In this document: piece after piece, positions 8,309 through 17,068 of the stretch
Numbering within the stretch: position 1 is the stretch's first letter
Layout: every line of letters starts with the position of its first letter
NCBI GenBank assembly: GCA_016719015.1
Contig: JADKAZ010000006.1
Coordinates: 1 to 64,000, forward strand
Source of the DNA: Chitinophagaceae bacterium
GTDB lineage: Bacteria > Bacteroidota > Bacteroidia > Chitinophagales > Chitinophagaceae
Length of the DNA: 64,000 nt
Direction: 5' to 3'
Translations under genes and position numbers: made by a program
Notes under the pieces: model-generated
Seen by the model: only the letters and a program-made list of their open reading frames with translations
Told to the model about the DNA's origin: nothing
Databases searched by the model: none

Positions 8309-9242
8309 ACCAGGCCATTGTTCTTCTCAACCCTTCTTCCACTGAAACAACCGGATCATATCCCAATAATTCCTTTGCCTTTGAAATATCAGCCAAGCTA
8401 TGCTTCACATCTCCATTTCTTTCAGGGCCATGTACGGGCTGAAGCGAAGTACCCGCCTCCTTATTCAGACCTTCAAATAACTGTAATAAAGAAGTTTGTT
8501 GTCCGCAGGCAATGTTATAAACCTGGTTTACTGCACTTTTATTTTCTGCAAATAACGAAAGGATATTTGCCTGTACAGCATTCTCCACATACGTAAAGTC
8601 ACGGCTATGACCACCGTCTCCGTTGATAGTGGGTGGTTTATTTTTCAATATTGCTTCAGCAAAAAGCGGAATAACAGCAGCATAAGGCCCATTGGGGTTT
8701 TGTCTCGGCCCAAATATATTGAAGTACCTTAACCCGATAAATTCCATATCATACAAACTGGCATACACCCTTGCGTAAAGTTCATTGACATATTTGGTAA
8801 CTGCATAAGGAGAAAGGGGATTACCGATCTTATCCTCCACTTTAGGCAGATCCGGGTGATCTCCATAGGTAGAGGAACTGGCAGCATATACTACCCTTTT
8901 GATTCCTTTTTCTTTAGCGGCAGTAAAAATATTGAGAGTGCCGGTAATATTTACCTCATTGGTAGTAAGCGGGTCGTTAATAGATCGGGGAACAGAACCA
9001 AGTGCCGCCTGGTGAGAGATAATATCCATGTTATCGCATGCTGCCAGGCAGGTTGAATAGTCTCTTATATCTCCCTTGATAAATTCAAATTTTGAATCTG
9101 CTGAAAACAATTTAATATTCTCCAGTGAACCTGTTGCCAGGTTATCAAGTACTCTCACAGCAACTACCCGTTTTTCATTTAACAAATGTTCTGTAAGATG
9201 CGAGCCGATAAAGCCTGCCCCGCCTGTTATAAGGATACGCAT
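8292..9242 (-). CDS. UDP-GlcNAc(A)-type C4 epimerase, TviC/WbpP-like
   Basis: A 316-residue NAD-dependent short-chain epimerase. It has GGAGFIGSHLTEHLL at residues 7-21, the HQAALGSVPRSINDP segment seen in WbpP/TviC epimerases, ASSSTYGDHPDLPKVE with the catalytic Ser/Thr, Y-x3-K in SPYAVTKYVNELYA, and RYFNIFGPRQNPNGPYAAVIP, which marks enzymes acting on N-acetylated UDP-sugars. The likely reaction is interconversion of UDP-GlcNAc with UDP-GalNAc or of their uronic acids; the exact substrate is inferred. It follows wzc by 17 bases. Its 3' end overlaps a repeat copy (8271-8308), so its last few codons may derive from the repeat. Confidence 0.85.
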   Translation of the reverse strand: MRILITGGAGFIGSHLTEHLLNEKRVVAVRVLDNLATGSLENIKLFSADSKFEFIKGDIRDYSTCLAACDNMDIISHQAALGSVPRSINDPLTTNEVNITGTLNIFTAAKEKGIKRVVYAASSSTYGDHPDLPKVEDKIGNPLSPYAVTKYVNELYARVYASLYDMEFIGLRYFNIFGPRQNPNGPYAAVIPLFAEAILKNKPPTINGDGGHSRDFTYVENAVQANILSLFAENKSAVNQVYNIACGQQTSLLQLFEGLNKEAGTSLQPVHGPERNGDVKHSLADISKAKELLGYDPVVSVEEGLRRTMAWYRKER

Positions 9243-9259
9243 TGAATCAGATCGATGAA

Positions 9260-11659
9260 TTATTTCGTTTTTGATTTTTTGAAGAATCTCCGTATGTCAA
9301 ACCAGTTAATTATTTTTTCGAGGAAATTTGCAGGTGCTGTTTCTTCTTCGTAATAACTTCCATACCCATACCCGTATCCGTAACCATAGCGGCCATAACC
9401 GTAATATCCATAACCAGGTTTAAGTTTCACATCATTCATGATGATAGAAACTTTAGGAAGTTTCTGGTCTTTATAAAACTCGTCAATCATAGCCACCTGT
9501 TTCTTAAACGTGTGGCCTTGCCGAACAAGGTACAAAGTAGAATCAGCAAACTTGCCGAGTGTCATTGCATCACCTACCATTCCAACCGGAGCGGTATCCA
9601 CCAGTACGACATCAAAATTTTCTTTTAACCAGGCAAACATATCTTCTACTTTTTGATCGAGCAGCAGTTCGGATGGATTGGGAGGAATAGGGCCGCAACC
9701 TAATACAAAAAGATTTTCATGGTCAGGTACAGGCTTTATCAAATCTTTTAATTCAGCTTTACCAATAAGATAGTTGGTAATACCGGGACCTTTTGCAAGA
9801 CCCAGCCCGGATAAAATTTTGGGTTTCCTGATATCAAATTCAAGTATCACTGTTTTCTTACCCGCCAGGGCCATCACCGCCCCCATGTTGGTGCTTATAT
9901 ATGACTTCCCTTCGCCACTAAAAGAAGAAGTGACAAGGATAGTGGATTTTTCTTTTTTATGAAGCACATACTGAAGATTGGAACGGATAATGCGAAACTG
10001 CTCCGCCACCATGCTGCGGGTGGTTTTATTTACTACCAGTACGTTGTCCGAATAAGAGTGTCCGATTTCTCCAAGTATCGGCGCTACAGTAATTTTTTCA
10101 ATATCAAACCGGGTGCTTACTTTATCATTCAACACTTCGCCAAGGAAAATAACTAATGCCGGAATGGCCAATCCAAGTAAAATGGCCATTATCTGAATGG
10201 TCCTTCGGTTCGGTTTTACCGGAATAGTTGAAGGATAGGCCCTGTCAATAATATTTGAATTAGCGGTGGTTGCCGCCCTTGAAATAGCTGTTTCTTCTTT
10301 CTTTTCCTGTAACAGTTTATAAAGAGCCTGGAAGGTTTCTACTTTTCCCTGTATCTCTGCCAATTCTTTAACCTTTACCGGCATTGCTTTCAATTGGGCT
10401 TCGCTTATTCCACTTCTTTGCCTTAACCTGCTTACTGAATTATTCAATGAAGATTTAATATTTTTAAGATTCTCCCTGATACTTACCCTGAGTTTTTCAA
10501 TCTGGCCGGTAGCCTCTTGTATTAACGGGTTACCGACAGGTACATTTCCATTCAATAATTTTTGCCGTTGTAATTGTACTGCATTATAAGTCCCTACTAA
10601 TTCTTTTAATGTAGCATCATCAAGGCCTAATGAAGATGGTACGACCGGAACTTCTTTATATGCATTTTTTTTGTCTGCCAGGTATTCATCTATCATATCC
10701 GCTACACTTCTTCTCAGCGTTTCCTCATTAATAGTTTTGTCTGCCTGACCAATGATATCAAAATAACTGCCTGATTGGGTTGGGGCATCAATAAGATTAT
10801 ACTTTACCTGGTAATCAAGATAAAGCTTTTGGACACTGTCTAATTTGCCACCATAAGTATTCATCCGGTCATCAATAAAAGCAAGGGTTTGATCTGATGA
10901 TTGCTTTTTTTGCTCTATACTGTAATCACTATACTCTTCCATCAGCATATTAATAATATCTGCGCCCAGGAGGGAGTTGGGGGTTCGCATACTAATAGAT
11001 AGTATACCCGTACCCGGGCTTTTAGGTATTACCTGTATGGCTCCTGCATAGGCCCGGGCCGCCGATGCTGTTGGCTGCCAGATTATCTCATACTCATTAC
11101 TTGCAGGTACTCCGAAGTTTTGTTCCAGCTTAATAACCCCATATGGAATAGTAATGAGCTGTCCAAACGTATAAATTTTTTCTAAACCATCAATCCGGAA
11201 GTTCCTGTTATTCGAAAACCTTATTTTAATGGAGAATGACCTGGAAGAATCATTTATTCGTAAAGCATTTACAATAAAAGGACCCTGACGATAAATATTT
11301 ACCTTCTTTATTTTCCCCTTTACAAAATAACTGAACTGGAGATTAAGACTATCCACTACCCGTTGCATTAATGGGCGGGACTTCAATATCTCCATTTCAC
11401 TTTGTATGTTAAGGCTCTTATTATTACCAAAGAGATCTTCCAGTTTATCACCCCGGCTGTTACTCTGATCACTTTTTATTACCATGCTTCCCCCCACACT
11501 GTAAATAGGAATGGTGTACCGTAAATACATATAGGCCCCCAGGAGTGCAAATGCAACGGAGAGAACAAAAAGAGGCAGAAAACGGACATACTTATAAAAG
11601 AGATCCCTGAAACTAATGTTCCCAAGTTCAGATTTACCACTATTAACGGATTCTTCCAT
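9260..11659 (-). CDS. wzc: Polysaccharide copolymerase / tyrosine autokinase, Wzc-like
   Basis: A 799-residue inner-membrane protein that controls chain length and export of surface polysaccharide through autophosphorylation on tyrosines. A Wzz domain follows the first membrane helix (LPLFVLSVAFALLGAYMYL, residues about 32-50); a long periplasmic coiled-coil part spans about 240-450; the second helix (IMAILLGLAIPALVIFLGEV) is near 490-510. The cytoplasmic kinase has Walker A in SSFSGEGKSYISTNMG, Walker A' in VILEFDIRKPK and Walker B in DVVLVDTAPVG. The C-terminus holds an extreme Tyr/Gly cluster (PGYGYYGYGRYGYGYGYGYG), the likely phosphorylation site. It sits between the Wza-like exporter and an epimerase. 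Confidence 0.93.
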   Translation of the reverse strand: MEESVNSGKSELGNISFRDLFYKYVRFLPLFVLSVAFALLGAYMYLRYTIPIYSVGGSMVIKSDQSNSRGDKLEDLFGNNKSLNIQSEMEILKSRPLMQRVVDSLNLQFSYFVKGKIKKVNIYRQGPFIVNALRINDSSRSFSIKIRFSNNRNFRIDGLEKIYTFGQLITIPYGVIKLEQNFGVPASNEYEIIWQPTASAARAYAGAIQVIPKSPGTGILSISMRTPNSLLGADIINMLMEEYSDYSIEQKKQSSDQTLAFIDDRMNTYGGKLDSVQKLYLDYQVKYNLIDAPTQSGSYFDIIGQADKTINEETLRRSVADMIDEYLADKKNAYKEVPVVPSSLGLDDATLKELVGTYNAVQLQRQKLLNGNVPVGNPLIQEATGQIEKLRVSIRENLKNIKSSLNNSVSRLRQRSGISEAQLKAMPVKVKELAEIQGKVETFQALYKLLQEKKEETAISRAATTANSNIIDRAYPSTIPVKPNRRTIQIMAILLGLAIPALVIFLGEVLNDKVSTRFDIEKITVAPILGEIGHSYSDNVLVVNKTTRSMVAEQFRIIRSNLQYVLHKKEKSTILVTSSFSGEGKSYISTNMGAVMALAGKKTVILEFDIRKPKILSGLGLAKGPGITNYLIGKAELKDLIKPVPDHENLFVLGCGPIPPNPSELLLDQKVEDMFAWLKENFDVVLVDTAPVGMVGDAMTLGKFADSTLYLVRQGHTFKKQVAMIDEFYKDQKLPKVSIIMNDVKLKPGYGYYGYGRYGYGYGYGYGSYYEEETAPANFLEKIINWFDIRRFFKKSKTK

Positions 11660-11683
11660 CTGCGATTTTTATAAACAAAAATA

Positions 11684-12463
11684 TTACCTGATAAAAATAT
11701 TAGCCAGTGTAGCGGCGACTGTAACCAGCGTAAAAGCAAATGATATTTTTGAAGCGATCCTGGCCTGGTCAGCATCTTTTAGCTTTTGCTTGGTAGGCTC
11801 TACAATCAGCACATCATTTTGCACCAGGTGATAATACGGTGATTCAAAAATTTCTTTAGAGGAAAGATCTATAAACCCGATTTCTCTTTTTCCATCTTGT
11901 TCCCGTACAATTCGCAGATTATTTTTTTTGCCATAGTCTGTAACCCCACCGGCTAATCCTACGGCCTCCAGTATAGTTACCCGTTCGCCTGGAACTTTTA
12001 TCGGTCCTTCTCTGCCTACCTGGCCTAATACCGTTATTGTAAAATTCAAAAACCTGATGATAACAGTAGGGTCTTTTAACAATTCTACCGGCACGGTAAG
12101 ACGCTTTTTTATTTCTGCAGCCAGTTCCTGTTTTGTAAGTCCTTCCGCATGTATCACCCCTAACCTATGGTGTTTGATATTGCCATTCAGGTCAACAAAA
12201 TAACCGGCACCTTCGGATCCTTGTCCTGCTGCACCCACGGAAGGCTGGTTATATATTTCATCCGCTTTTGGTTCAGTACTAAGACTGAATATTTGTATAG
12301 CAAGCTGGTCATTTTTCTGAATCCGGAGCTCAGGTATTTTCACATCTCCCTTCCCTGCACTATCTGTTACATTTTCCAGGTAGTACGGTAATTTTTGTTG
12401 CGGTTTGCAGGAAAATAAATAAACAGGAAGTGCTAACAGTAATAAAATCCGGATGAATTTCAT
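11684..12463 (-). CDS. wza: Polysaccharide export lipoprotein, Wza-like (Poly_export/SLBB)
   Basis: A 259-residue outer-membrane export protein. The signal peptide MKFIRILLLLALPVYLFSC ends in a lipobox with Cys19. The Poly_export domain (about residues 45-150) includes IQKNDQLAIQIFSL and TKQELAAEIKKRL; an SLBB-type domain follows (FTITVLGQVGREGPIKVPG and TILEAVGLAGGV). A hydrophobic C-terminal helix (ISFAFTLVTVAATLANIFI) could span the outer membrane as in Wza. It lies 24 bases upstream of wzc, its usual partner in moving polysaccharide across the envelope. Confidence 0.92.
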   Translation of the reverse strand: MKFIRILLLLALPVYLFSCKPQQKLPYYLENVTDSAGKGDVKIPELRIQKNDQLAIQIFSLSTEPKADEIYNQPSVGAAGQGSEGAGYFVDLNGNIKHHRLGVIHAEGLTKQELAAEIKKRLTVPVELLKDPTVIIRFLNFTITVLGQVGREGPIKVPGERVTILEAVGLAGGVTDYGKKNNLRIVREQDGKREIGFIDLSSKEIFESPYYHLVQNDVLIVEPTKQKLKDADQARIASKISFAFTLVTVAATLANIFIR

Positions 12464-12516
12464 TGATTGGTCTTTAAAATAAATGCAGCCAGTACTGCAA
12501 ATCTGGTTCGGTTTTA

Positions 12517-13050
12517 CTAAGGCTGTGCCGAAGTTAATTTAGTTCTTTCAATATATGCTACCAAAATATAACCCAGGCTATCTATGGCAACCTTCACAGT
12601 TTTGTGGCGTACATCCAGCACTTTGCCTTCTTTATCCATCAGGGTGCCATTGGTTATACGTACCCGCTGGTTCACTTTTAAATCTACGGGATTTGCTTCC
12701 ACATTTTCATACTCATTCAAAAACCGTTTAATGGCATTAATTTCTTTTTCTTTTATCACTGCCGGTTTGCCGTTCCAATACACAAAGTTGATAGCCCCGT
12801 TTGTCATCCTCACCGCACTGCGATCTTCATTATCCACTTTTACAAATACATAAGATTTGAACAAAGGCTCCTCCACTACTTTCATTCTATCACTCCATTT
12901 TCGTCTCACTTTGTTTAAAGGACAATAACTTTCGAGTCCCTTTTCTGTAAGAAGCATGTTTACTTTTTTCTCCCACCGTGGCCGTGTATATACGGCTAAC
13001 CATTTACGACTCAAATCAGGTACTTTTTTAGAATGGCTTCGCCATCTCAA
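12517..13050 (-). CDS. UpxY/NusG-like transcription antiterminator of the capsule operon
   Basis: A 177-residue NusG paralogue. The NGN domain covers about residues 15-115 (KWLAVYTRPRWEKKVNMLL, EEPLFKSYVFVKV), and a KOW domain follows (VNQRVRITNGTLMDKEGKV). In Bacteroides, UpxY proteins bind RNA polymerase early in the leader of their own capsule operon and stop premature termination; the first position here, 53 bases before the exporter gene, fits that role. The start is the ATG at 13050; the first 12 residues precede the family core, so a slightly later start is possible. A leader of up to about 370 bases lies upstream. Confidence 0.9.
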   Translation of the reverse strand: MRWRSHSKKVPDLSRKWLAVYTRPRWEKKVNMLLTEKGLESYCPLNKVRRKWSDRMKVVEEPLFKSYVFVKVDNEDRSAVRMTNGAINFVYWNGKPAVIKEKEINAIKRFLNEYENVEANPVDLKVNQRVRITNGTLMDKEGKVLDVRHKTVKVAIDSLGYILVAYIERTKLTSAQP

Positions 13051-13504
13051 TCACATAAAAAATTTTTATGTAACTGGTTTCCATTGAATTACAGGATTTT
13101 TGGAATATAAGTTATCCCTTACCCTATTTTTTGGAAGCAAATATAGGACAAGATGTGAGTGGGAACATTATAAAATTCACAGATTTTGAAGGATTTACCC
13201 CCATAAGTTGATAAGTCACAAGTAAAACTACGAAGCCAAATTATTATATTATTTGTGCCAGAAATATCATAGTTCTTTTCAATGAAACCGGGTTGCTTAC
13301 TAAAAAAAACGATCGAATTTTTTATATAAATATTCAATGGCAATTGCTTAGTCTTAAAAATGCCCGGCCCTAAGTCATAGTACAAGTATAGCTACGCCAT
13401 ACTAACGACATACCTGGTTCATGAGAGTCCATGGTTTTTCTCATTATGTTAAGTCTTATTCCTCTCAACTTTCAATTATCTTCATTTTCCCAAAACTTAT
13501 TATT
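13051..13504. other. Intergenic region between divergent genes; probable capsule operon leader
   Basis: This AT-rich stretch separates the antiterminator gene (leftward) from the membrane acyltransferase gene (rightward). An 88-codon frame at 13119-13385 on the minus strand has no family features and is probably not a gene. One TAnnTTTG-type box is visible (13138-13145). No strong terminator hairpin was seen, although a UpxY target site would be expected near the antiterminator start. Confidence 0.5.
13138..13145 (-). promoter_or_regulatory. Candidate -7 box TATATTTG for the capsule operon
   Basis: On the minus strand the sequence reads TATATTTG, an exact match to the Bacteroidota TAnnTTTG -7 consensus. 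It would start transcription near 13131, about 80 bases before the antiterminator ATG. No clear TTG -33 element is seen at the right distance, so this is tentative. Confidence 0.35.
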
Positions 13505-14760
13505 TTGAACCAACGCTTTTATTCCCTCGATGTTTTCCGGGGCGCCACTGTTTGCCTGATGATTTTGGTAAATAATCCCGGTAGCTGGAGCCACATTTAT
13601 GCTCCGCTGGCCCATGCACCCTGGCATGGATTGACGCCAACAGACCTTGTATTTCCCTTTTTCCTTTTTGCAGTGGGCAACGCTATGGCATTTGTCATGC
13701 CGAAACTGGAATTAGCAGGAGATAGAGTGTTTTGGAGAAAAATAATTAAGCGAACCGCCATTATCTTCCTGATCGGGTTGTTTCTGAACTGGTGGCCTTT
13801 TCTCACAGAAGTTAATCGGCTCGTGGAAGGAACAACGGAGTTTCAAAAAGTAACTATTTTCAAAGGCTTCACCTGGCTCGACTATTCAAAAGATAAGGCA
13901 GGAAATATTGTTGAAACAGTTAAAGGTGTCAGGGTACTGGGAGTATTGCAGCGGATTGCCCTGTGTTATCTCTTCGCTTCCATCATTATATACTATCTGA
14001 AAGCAAGGAAAGCTTTTTTAGTTGGTGCAATATTGTTACTTATCTATTGGATGCTCTGTTATGTGGGCAACCCTTCCGACCCTTATAGTCTTACCGGCTG
14101 GTTTGGAACTGATATTGATAAAAGTATTTTAGGCATATCCCATATTTATAAAGGGGAAGGAATACCCTTTGACCCGGAAGGTCTAATGAGTACCCTCCCT
14201 GCTATCGTACAAGTCATCTTCGGCTATCTGGTAGGCGATTACATACAGAAGAAAAGTAAAGCACCTGAACAGCAGCCTTTTGAGTTTGAAAAACCAGGTG
14301 CCCTTCCAATGGAATGTATCAAATGCTGACCGGTCTTTTTGTTATCGGTACCGGCCTGCTTATCACCGGATTTTGCTGGGATATGGTTTTTCCAATCAAT
14401 AAAAAAATATGGACAAGTTCGTATACAATTTATACCACCGGTCTCGCCATCATCACCATCGCCATGATGATTTACATGATTGAAATAAAACAAATTCGTG
14501 GTGGCCTGGCCCGTTTCTTTGATGTATTTGGCAAGAATGCGTTGTTCGTTTTTGCACTCAGTGCTTTTTTACCTAAAGGCCTTGCACTGATCAAACTCGG
14601 CGAGGGTGTAAATCCCTGGAACTGGCTATACAAAAAAGTATTTATTCATATTCCCGGAGCTAAAGAAAATGGTTCGCTTGTCTATGCACTTTGTGTCATC
14701 ACTTTTATGTGGGCTATCTGCTATTGGATGGACCGAAAAAAAATTTATGTGAAGGTATAG
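13421..14760 (+). pseudogene. DUF5009/HGSNAT-like multi-pass acyltransferase family protein, one frameshift
   Basis: A membrane protein of the heparan-alpha-glucosaminide N-acetyltransferase-like family (DUF5009). The N-terminal half has the family hallmark FYSLDVFRGATVCLMILVNN and HAPWHGLTPTDLVFPFFLF, then several membrane helices, up to GYLVGDYIQKKSK. The frame ends at 14329, but the continuation MLTGLFVIGTGLLITGFCWD through FGKNALFVFALSAFL is open at 14314-14760. The break lies in about 14300-14316. Joined, the protein would have about 420 residues with the expected topology. The probable start is the TTG at 13505 (LNQRFYSLDVFRG); the ATG at 13421 adds a poorly conserved extension. The family includes transmembrane acetyl-CoA-dependent sugar acetylases; the substrate is unknown. 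Confidence 0.8.
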
Positions 14761-14950
14761 TCCTTTAAAAATACCCCTTACTGTAGAGTTTTTACCCCTT
14801 ATCCCGAACTGGGGAATTGCACTTCCCTATAACCTCGATTAAGATAGCTGGTATTCGCATTTTATATAATAAGCCGGAAGGATATTTATTATCCATTTTC
14901 GAATGGCATGAAGATTGAAACTACCTGTCATACCAGCTAAATGTATTTAT

Positions 14951-15136
14951 ATGAAGGAGCCCACCGAAAATAATTCCACTCCGGTACTAAAAAAACCATT
15001 GGAATGCAAAGATGAAGTACCAGAAATGAAATTTTCAACTTTACTGGAAGATTTCGTCATTACGGAACAAGAAGAAAAAGAAGGTGGATTTTTTAATAAA
15101 ATGAATTCAAAAGCAACAACAACGACTCTAAAATAA
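14951..15136 (+). CDS. Small hypothetical acidic protein
   Basis: A 61-codon frame starting MKEPTENNSTPVLKKP, charged and without signal peptide or membrane segment (FSTLLEDFVITEQEEKEGG). An upstream in-frame ATG at 14915 would add 12 residues. No family is recognised. The main support is that a strong Rho-independent terminator follows 45 bases after the stop, with no other plus-strand gene to serve except the frameshifted gene further upstream. Confidence 0.45.
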   Translation: MKEPTENNSTPVLKKPLECKDEVPEMKFSTLLEDFVITEQEEKEGGFFNKMNSKATTTTLK

Positions 15137-15181
15137 ATTATTCCTTACCTATTTTCTCATAGAGCGGTTAGTTTTGGTTAG

Positions 15182-15207
15182 ACCTCTGTTTCGGCAGAGG
15201 TTTTTTT
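15182..15207 (+). terminator. Rho-independent terminator
   Basis: Hairpin ACCTCTG-TTTCGG-CAGAGGT followed by seven T. It closes the small gene at 14951-15136. Confidence 0.85.
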
Positions 15208-15330
15208 GTATATCTGCCCGGAATTTCTCGTTGCAATTCCCTTTTAACACTTCCATATAATAAATACAGCTGATTATCTGTGGAATCAGGAACAAAAGGG
15301 AATCAGATTCATGTTCTAAATATTTAAGAC

Positions 15331-15750
15331 ATGAAACTAATAACCTTTATCGGTGCAGGTACTTTTATCCTGTTATCAGCATTTGTAATTAAAAATGAAA
15401 ATAATACCGGAGCAAAATCATTGTATGATAAGAAATGGATGTTAAGGAAAATTCATACCGACTCAGGTGTGCATGAACTTGTCACCAAGGCCTTCATCAA
15501 ATTTAACCTGGAAACGAAAAGTGCAGGCGGTAATGGCAGTTGCAATACTTTCGGCAGTAGCTTTAGTATTACCAACAACAATATCAGTTTTAAAAATATT
15601 TTTTCTACAAAAATGTATTGTGAAGGAGTGCAGGATACGGAAGACTCTTTCTTCAAACAGTTAGGGAAAGTGAATAGGTTTAAGTTAAAGGATAAGAACT
15701 TAGTGTTTTATCATGGAGATGACATATTGCTGGAATTCCAATCAGAATAA
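15331..15750 (+). CDS. META-domain (HslJ-like) exported protein
   Basis: A 139-residue protein with an N-terminal hydrophobic signal segment (LITFIGAGTFILLSAFVI) and one META domain. The META signature is clear: GGNGSCNTFGSSFSITNNN, then the KNIFSTKMYCEG segment with its conserved Met-x-Cys, and a C-terminal LVFYHGDDILLEF strand. META proteins such as HslJ are periplasmic and are linked to stress or antibiotic tolerance in Enterobacteria; the role here is not known. Its last nine bases overlap the convergent radical SAM gene. Confidence 0.85.
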   Translation: MKLITFIGAGTFILLSAFVIKNENNTGAKSLYDKKWMLRKIHTDSGVHELVTKAFIKFNLETKSAGGNGSCNTFGSSFSITNNNISFKNIFSTKMYCEGVQDTEDSFFKQLGKVNRFKLKDKNLVFYHGDDILLEFQSE

Positions 15751-16854
15751 CTTTCCTTGTTCTCCGGGTCTGCGGAAGATGGACGTATCCAAACTCCATT
15801 CTTCTGCATTCATATTATATAGTTTGCCGTATTTTTTATATTGCTGCGCCACCATGTCTGCAATATTTCCTTCGCCCCGCATACGAACACCCCAACGGGT
15901 ATCATTTACTTTTCCATCATGGCTTTGTTCTATCAGGTGCCACACTTTATCAGCCCGGTCAGGAAAGTTTTTAAATAACCAATCATGAAATAAAAATTTG
16001 ATAGCTCCATTCAAACGAATAAAAGTATACGCCGTGAAAGTGGCGCCATTATCTGCAGCTGCTTTCATAATACGTTGCATCTCATGTTCATTCAGGCCGG
16101 GTATCATAGGCCCCATCATAATACCCATTCGTACCCCCGCACTGCTTAGTTCGTTTATTACTTTCAGCTTTTGTTTGGCAGTGGTTGTTCTTGGTTCCAT
16201 TATTCTACGCAGGTCTTCATTAAAAGAAGTGATTGAAACCATTGCTGACACCAGACGTTTCTTTGCCATTTCCTGCAGTACATCTTTGTCTTTTAGAATC
16301 CAGGAATTTTTGGTAAGTATGCCTACTGGCTGATTAAATTCATTGCATACTTCCAGCAAGCCTCTAGTTAACCGGTATTTTTGCTCAGCCGGCTGATAGC
16401 AATCGGTATTTCCGCTCAGCATAATGGGTGTGCCATCCCATTTCGGGTGCATTAAAAATTTACGCAGCAGTTGCGATGCATTTTTTTTGATAATAATTTT
16501 TCGTTCGAAATCAAGCCCGGCACTGTAACCCCAGTATTCATGTACATTTCTTGCATAACAGTAAATACAGCCATGCTCACAACCGGCATAGGGGTTCATG
16601 CTGTATCCCATTCCTACATCTTTACTTTCTACTTTATTGACGATGGTTTTTGATTCCTGCTCCATGTAGATGGTGGGAACGTTGGATTCTTCCCAATCAT
16701 CTATGCCTTCGATATGCTCTCTTGTTGTTTCGTTTTTAAGGAAGCGGTTCTTTGTATTGATCTGTGCACCACGACCTGTTAAGTACGTAGGATTCTCCGG
16801 GTCTTCTTTTTTAGGCGTTACTTTAAAATGATCCTGCTTCAATTTCTCTGACAT
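15742..16854 (-). CDS. PA0069-family radical SAM protein
   Basis: A radical SAM enzyme of the PA0069/Rv2578c type (SPL-like fold). The [4Fe-4S] motif is CEHGCIYCYARNVHEYWG (C-x3-C-x2-C), preceded by the characteristic GMGYSMNPYAGCEHG. Other conserved parts are PIMLSGNTDCYQPAE, GILTKNSWILKD, MEPRTTTAKQKL and MGPMIPGLNEHEM. I place the start at the ATG of MSEKLKQDHFKV (16854), giving 370 residues; an upstream ATG at 16896 adds an unlikely hydrophobic stretch. The function of the family is not established. It ends convergently with the META gene, overlapping by nine bases. Confidence 0.9.
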   Translation of the reverse strand: MSEKLKQDHFKVTPKKEDPENPTYLTGRGAQINTKNRFLKNETTREHIEGIDDWEESNVPTIYMEQESKTIVNKVESKDVGMGYSMNPYAGCEHGCIYCYARNVHEYWGYSAGLDFERKIIIKKNASQLLRKFLMHPKWDGTPIMLSGNTDCYQPAEQKYRLTRGLLEVCNEFNQPVGILTKNSWILKDKDVLQEMAKKRLVSAMVSITSFNEDLRRIMEPRTTTAKQKLKVINELSSAGVRMGIMMGPMIPGLNEHEMQRIMKAAADNGATFTAYTFIRLNGAIKFLFHDWLFKNFPDRADKVWHLIEQSHDGKVNDTRWGVRMRGEGNIADMVAQQYKKYGKLYNMNAEEWSLDTSIFRRPGEQGKLF

Positions 16855-16918
16855 CACTATTTTGTTTTGGTTGTTACAAATTAAAAAGGAGAACAAAGAG
16901 ATGTCTCTTTCTCACATA

Positions 16919-17037
16919 AACCACCGTCAGGGTTTTTCAACCCCTAACAGATTTTCCTTTACTCACTACTCTTTATTCTCCTTACTTCACCAACCGCCGT
17001 CAGGCCTGCCTGCCGGTGCAACCGCTGACGGGGTTTC
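16919..17037. repeat. Two CCGTCAG/CTGACGG palindromic repeats (RAYT-associated family)
   Basis: Unit 1 (16919-16944) reads AACCACCGTCAGGG then TTTTTCAACCCC. Unit 2 (16992-17037) has arms AACCGCCGTCAGG (16992-17004) and CAACCGCTGACGGGGTTTC (17019-17037), which pair as a hairpin. Between the arms lies CCTGCCTGCCGG, half of another palindrome also found at 34117-34136. Related units flank the transposase-like gene at 18314-18910. Confidence 0.75.
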
Positions 17038-17068
17038 ATTTCACCTATTCTGTTACTGTTAAAATATT

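Noticed and set aside
13119..13385. 88-codon minus-strand frame in the capsule leader
   Set aside because: No family features, AT-rich, overlaps the expected promoter/leader; probably chance.
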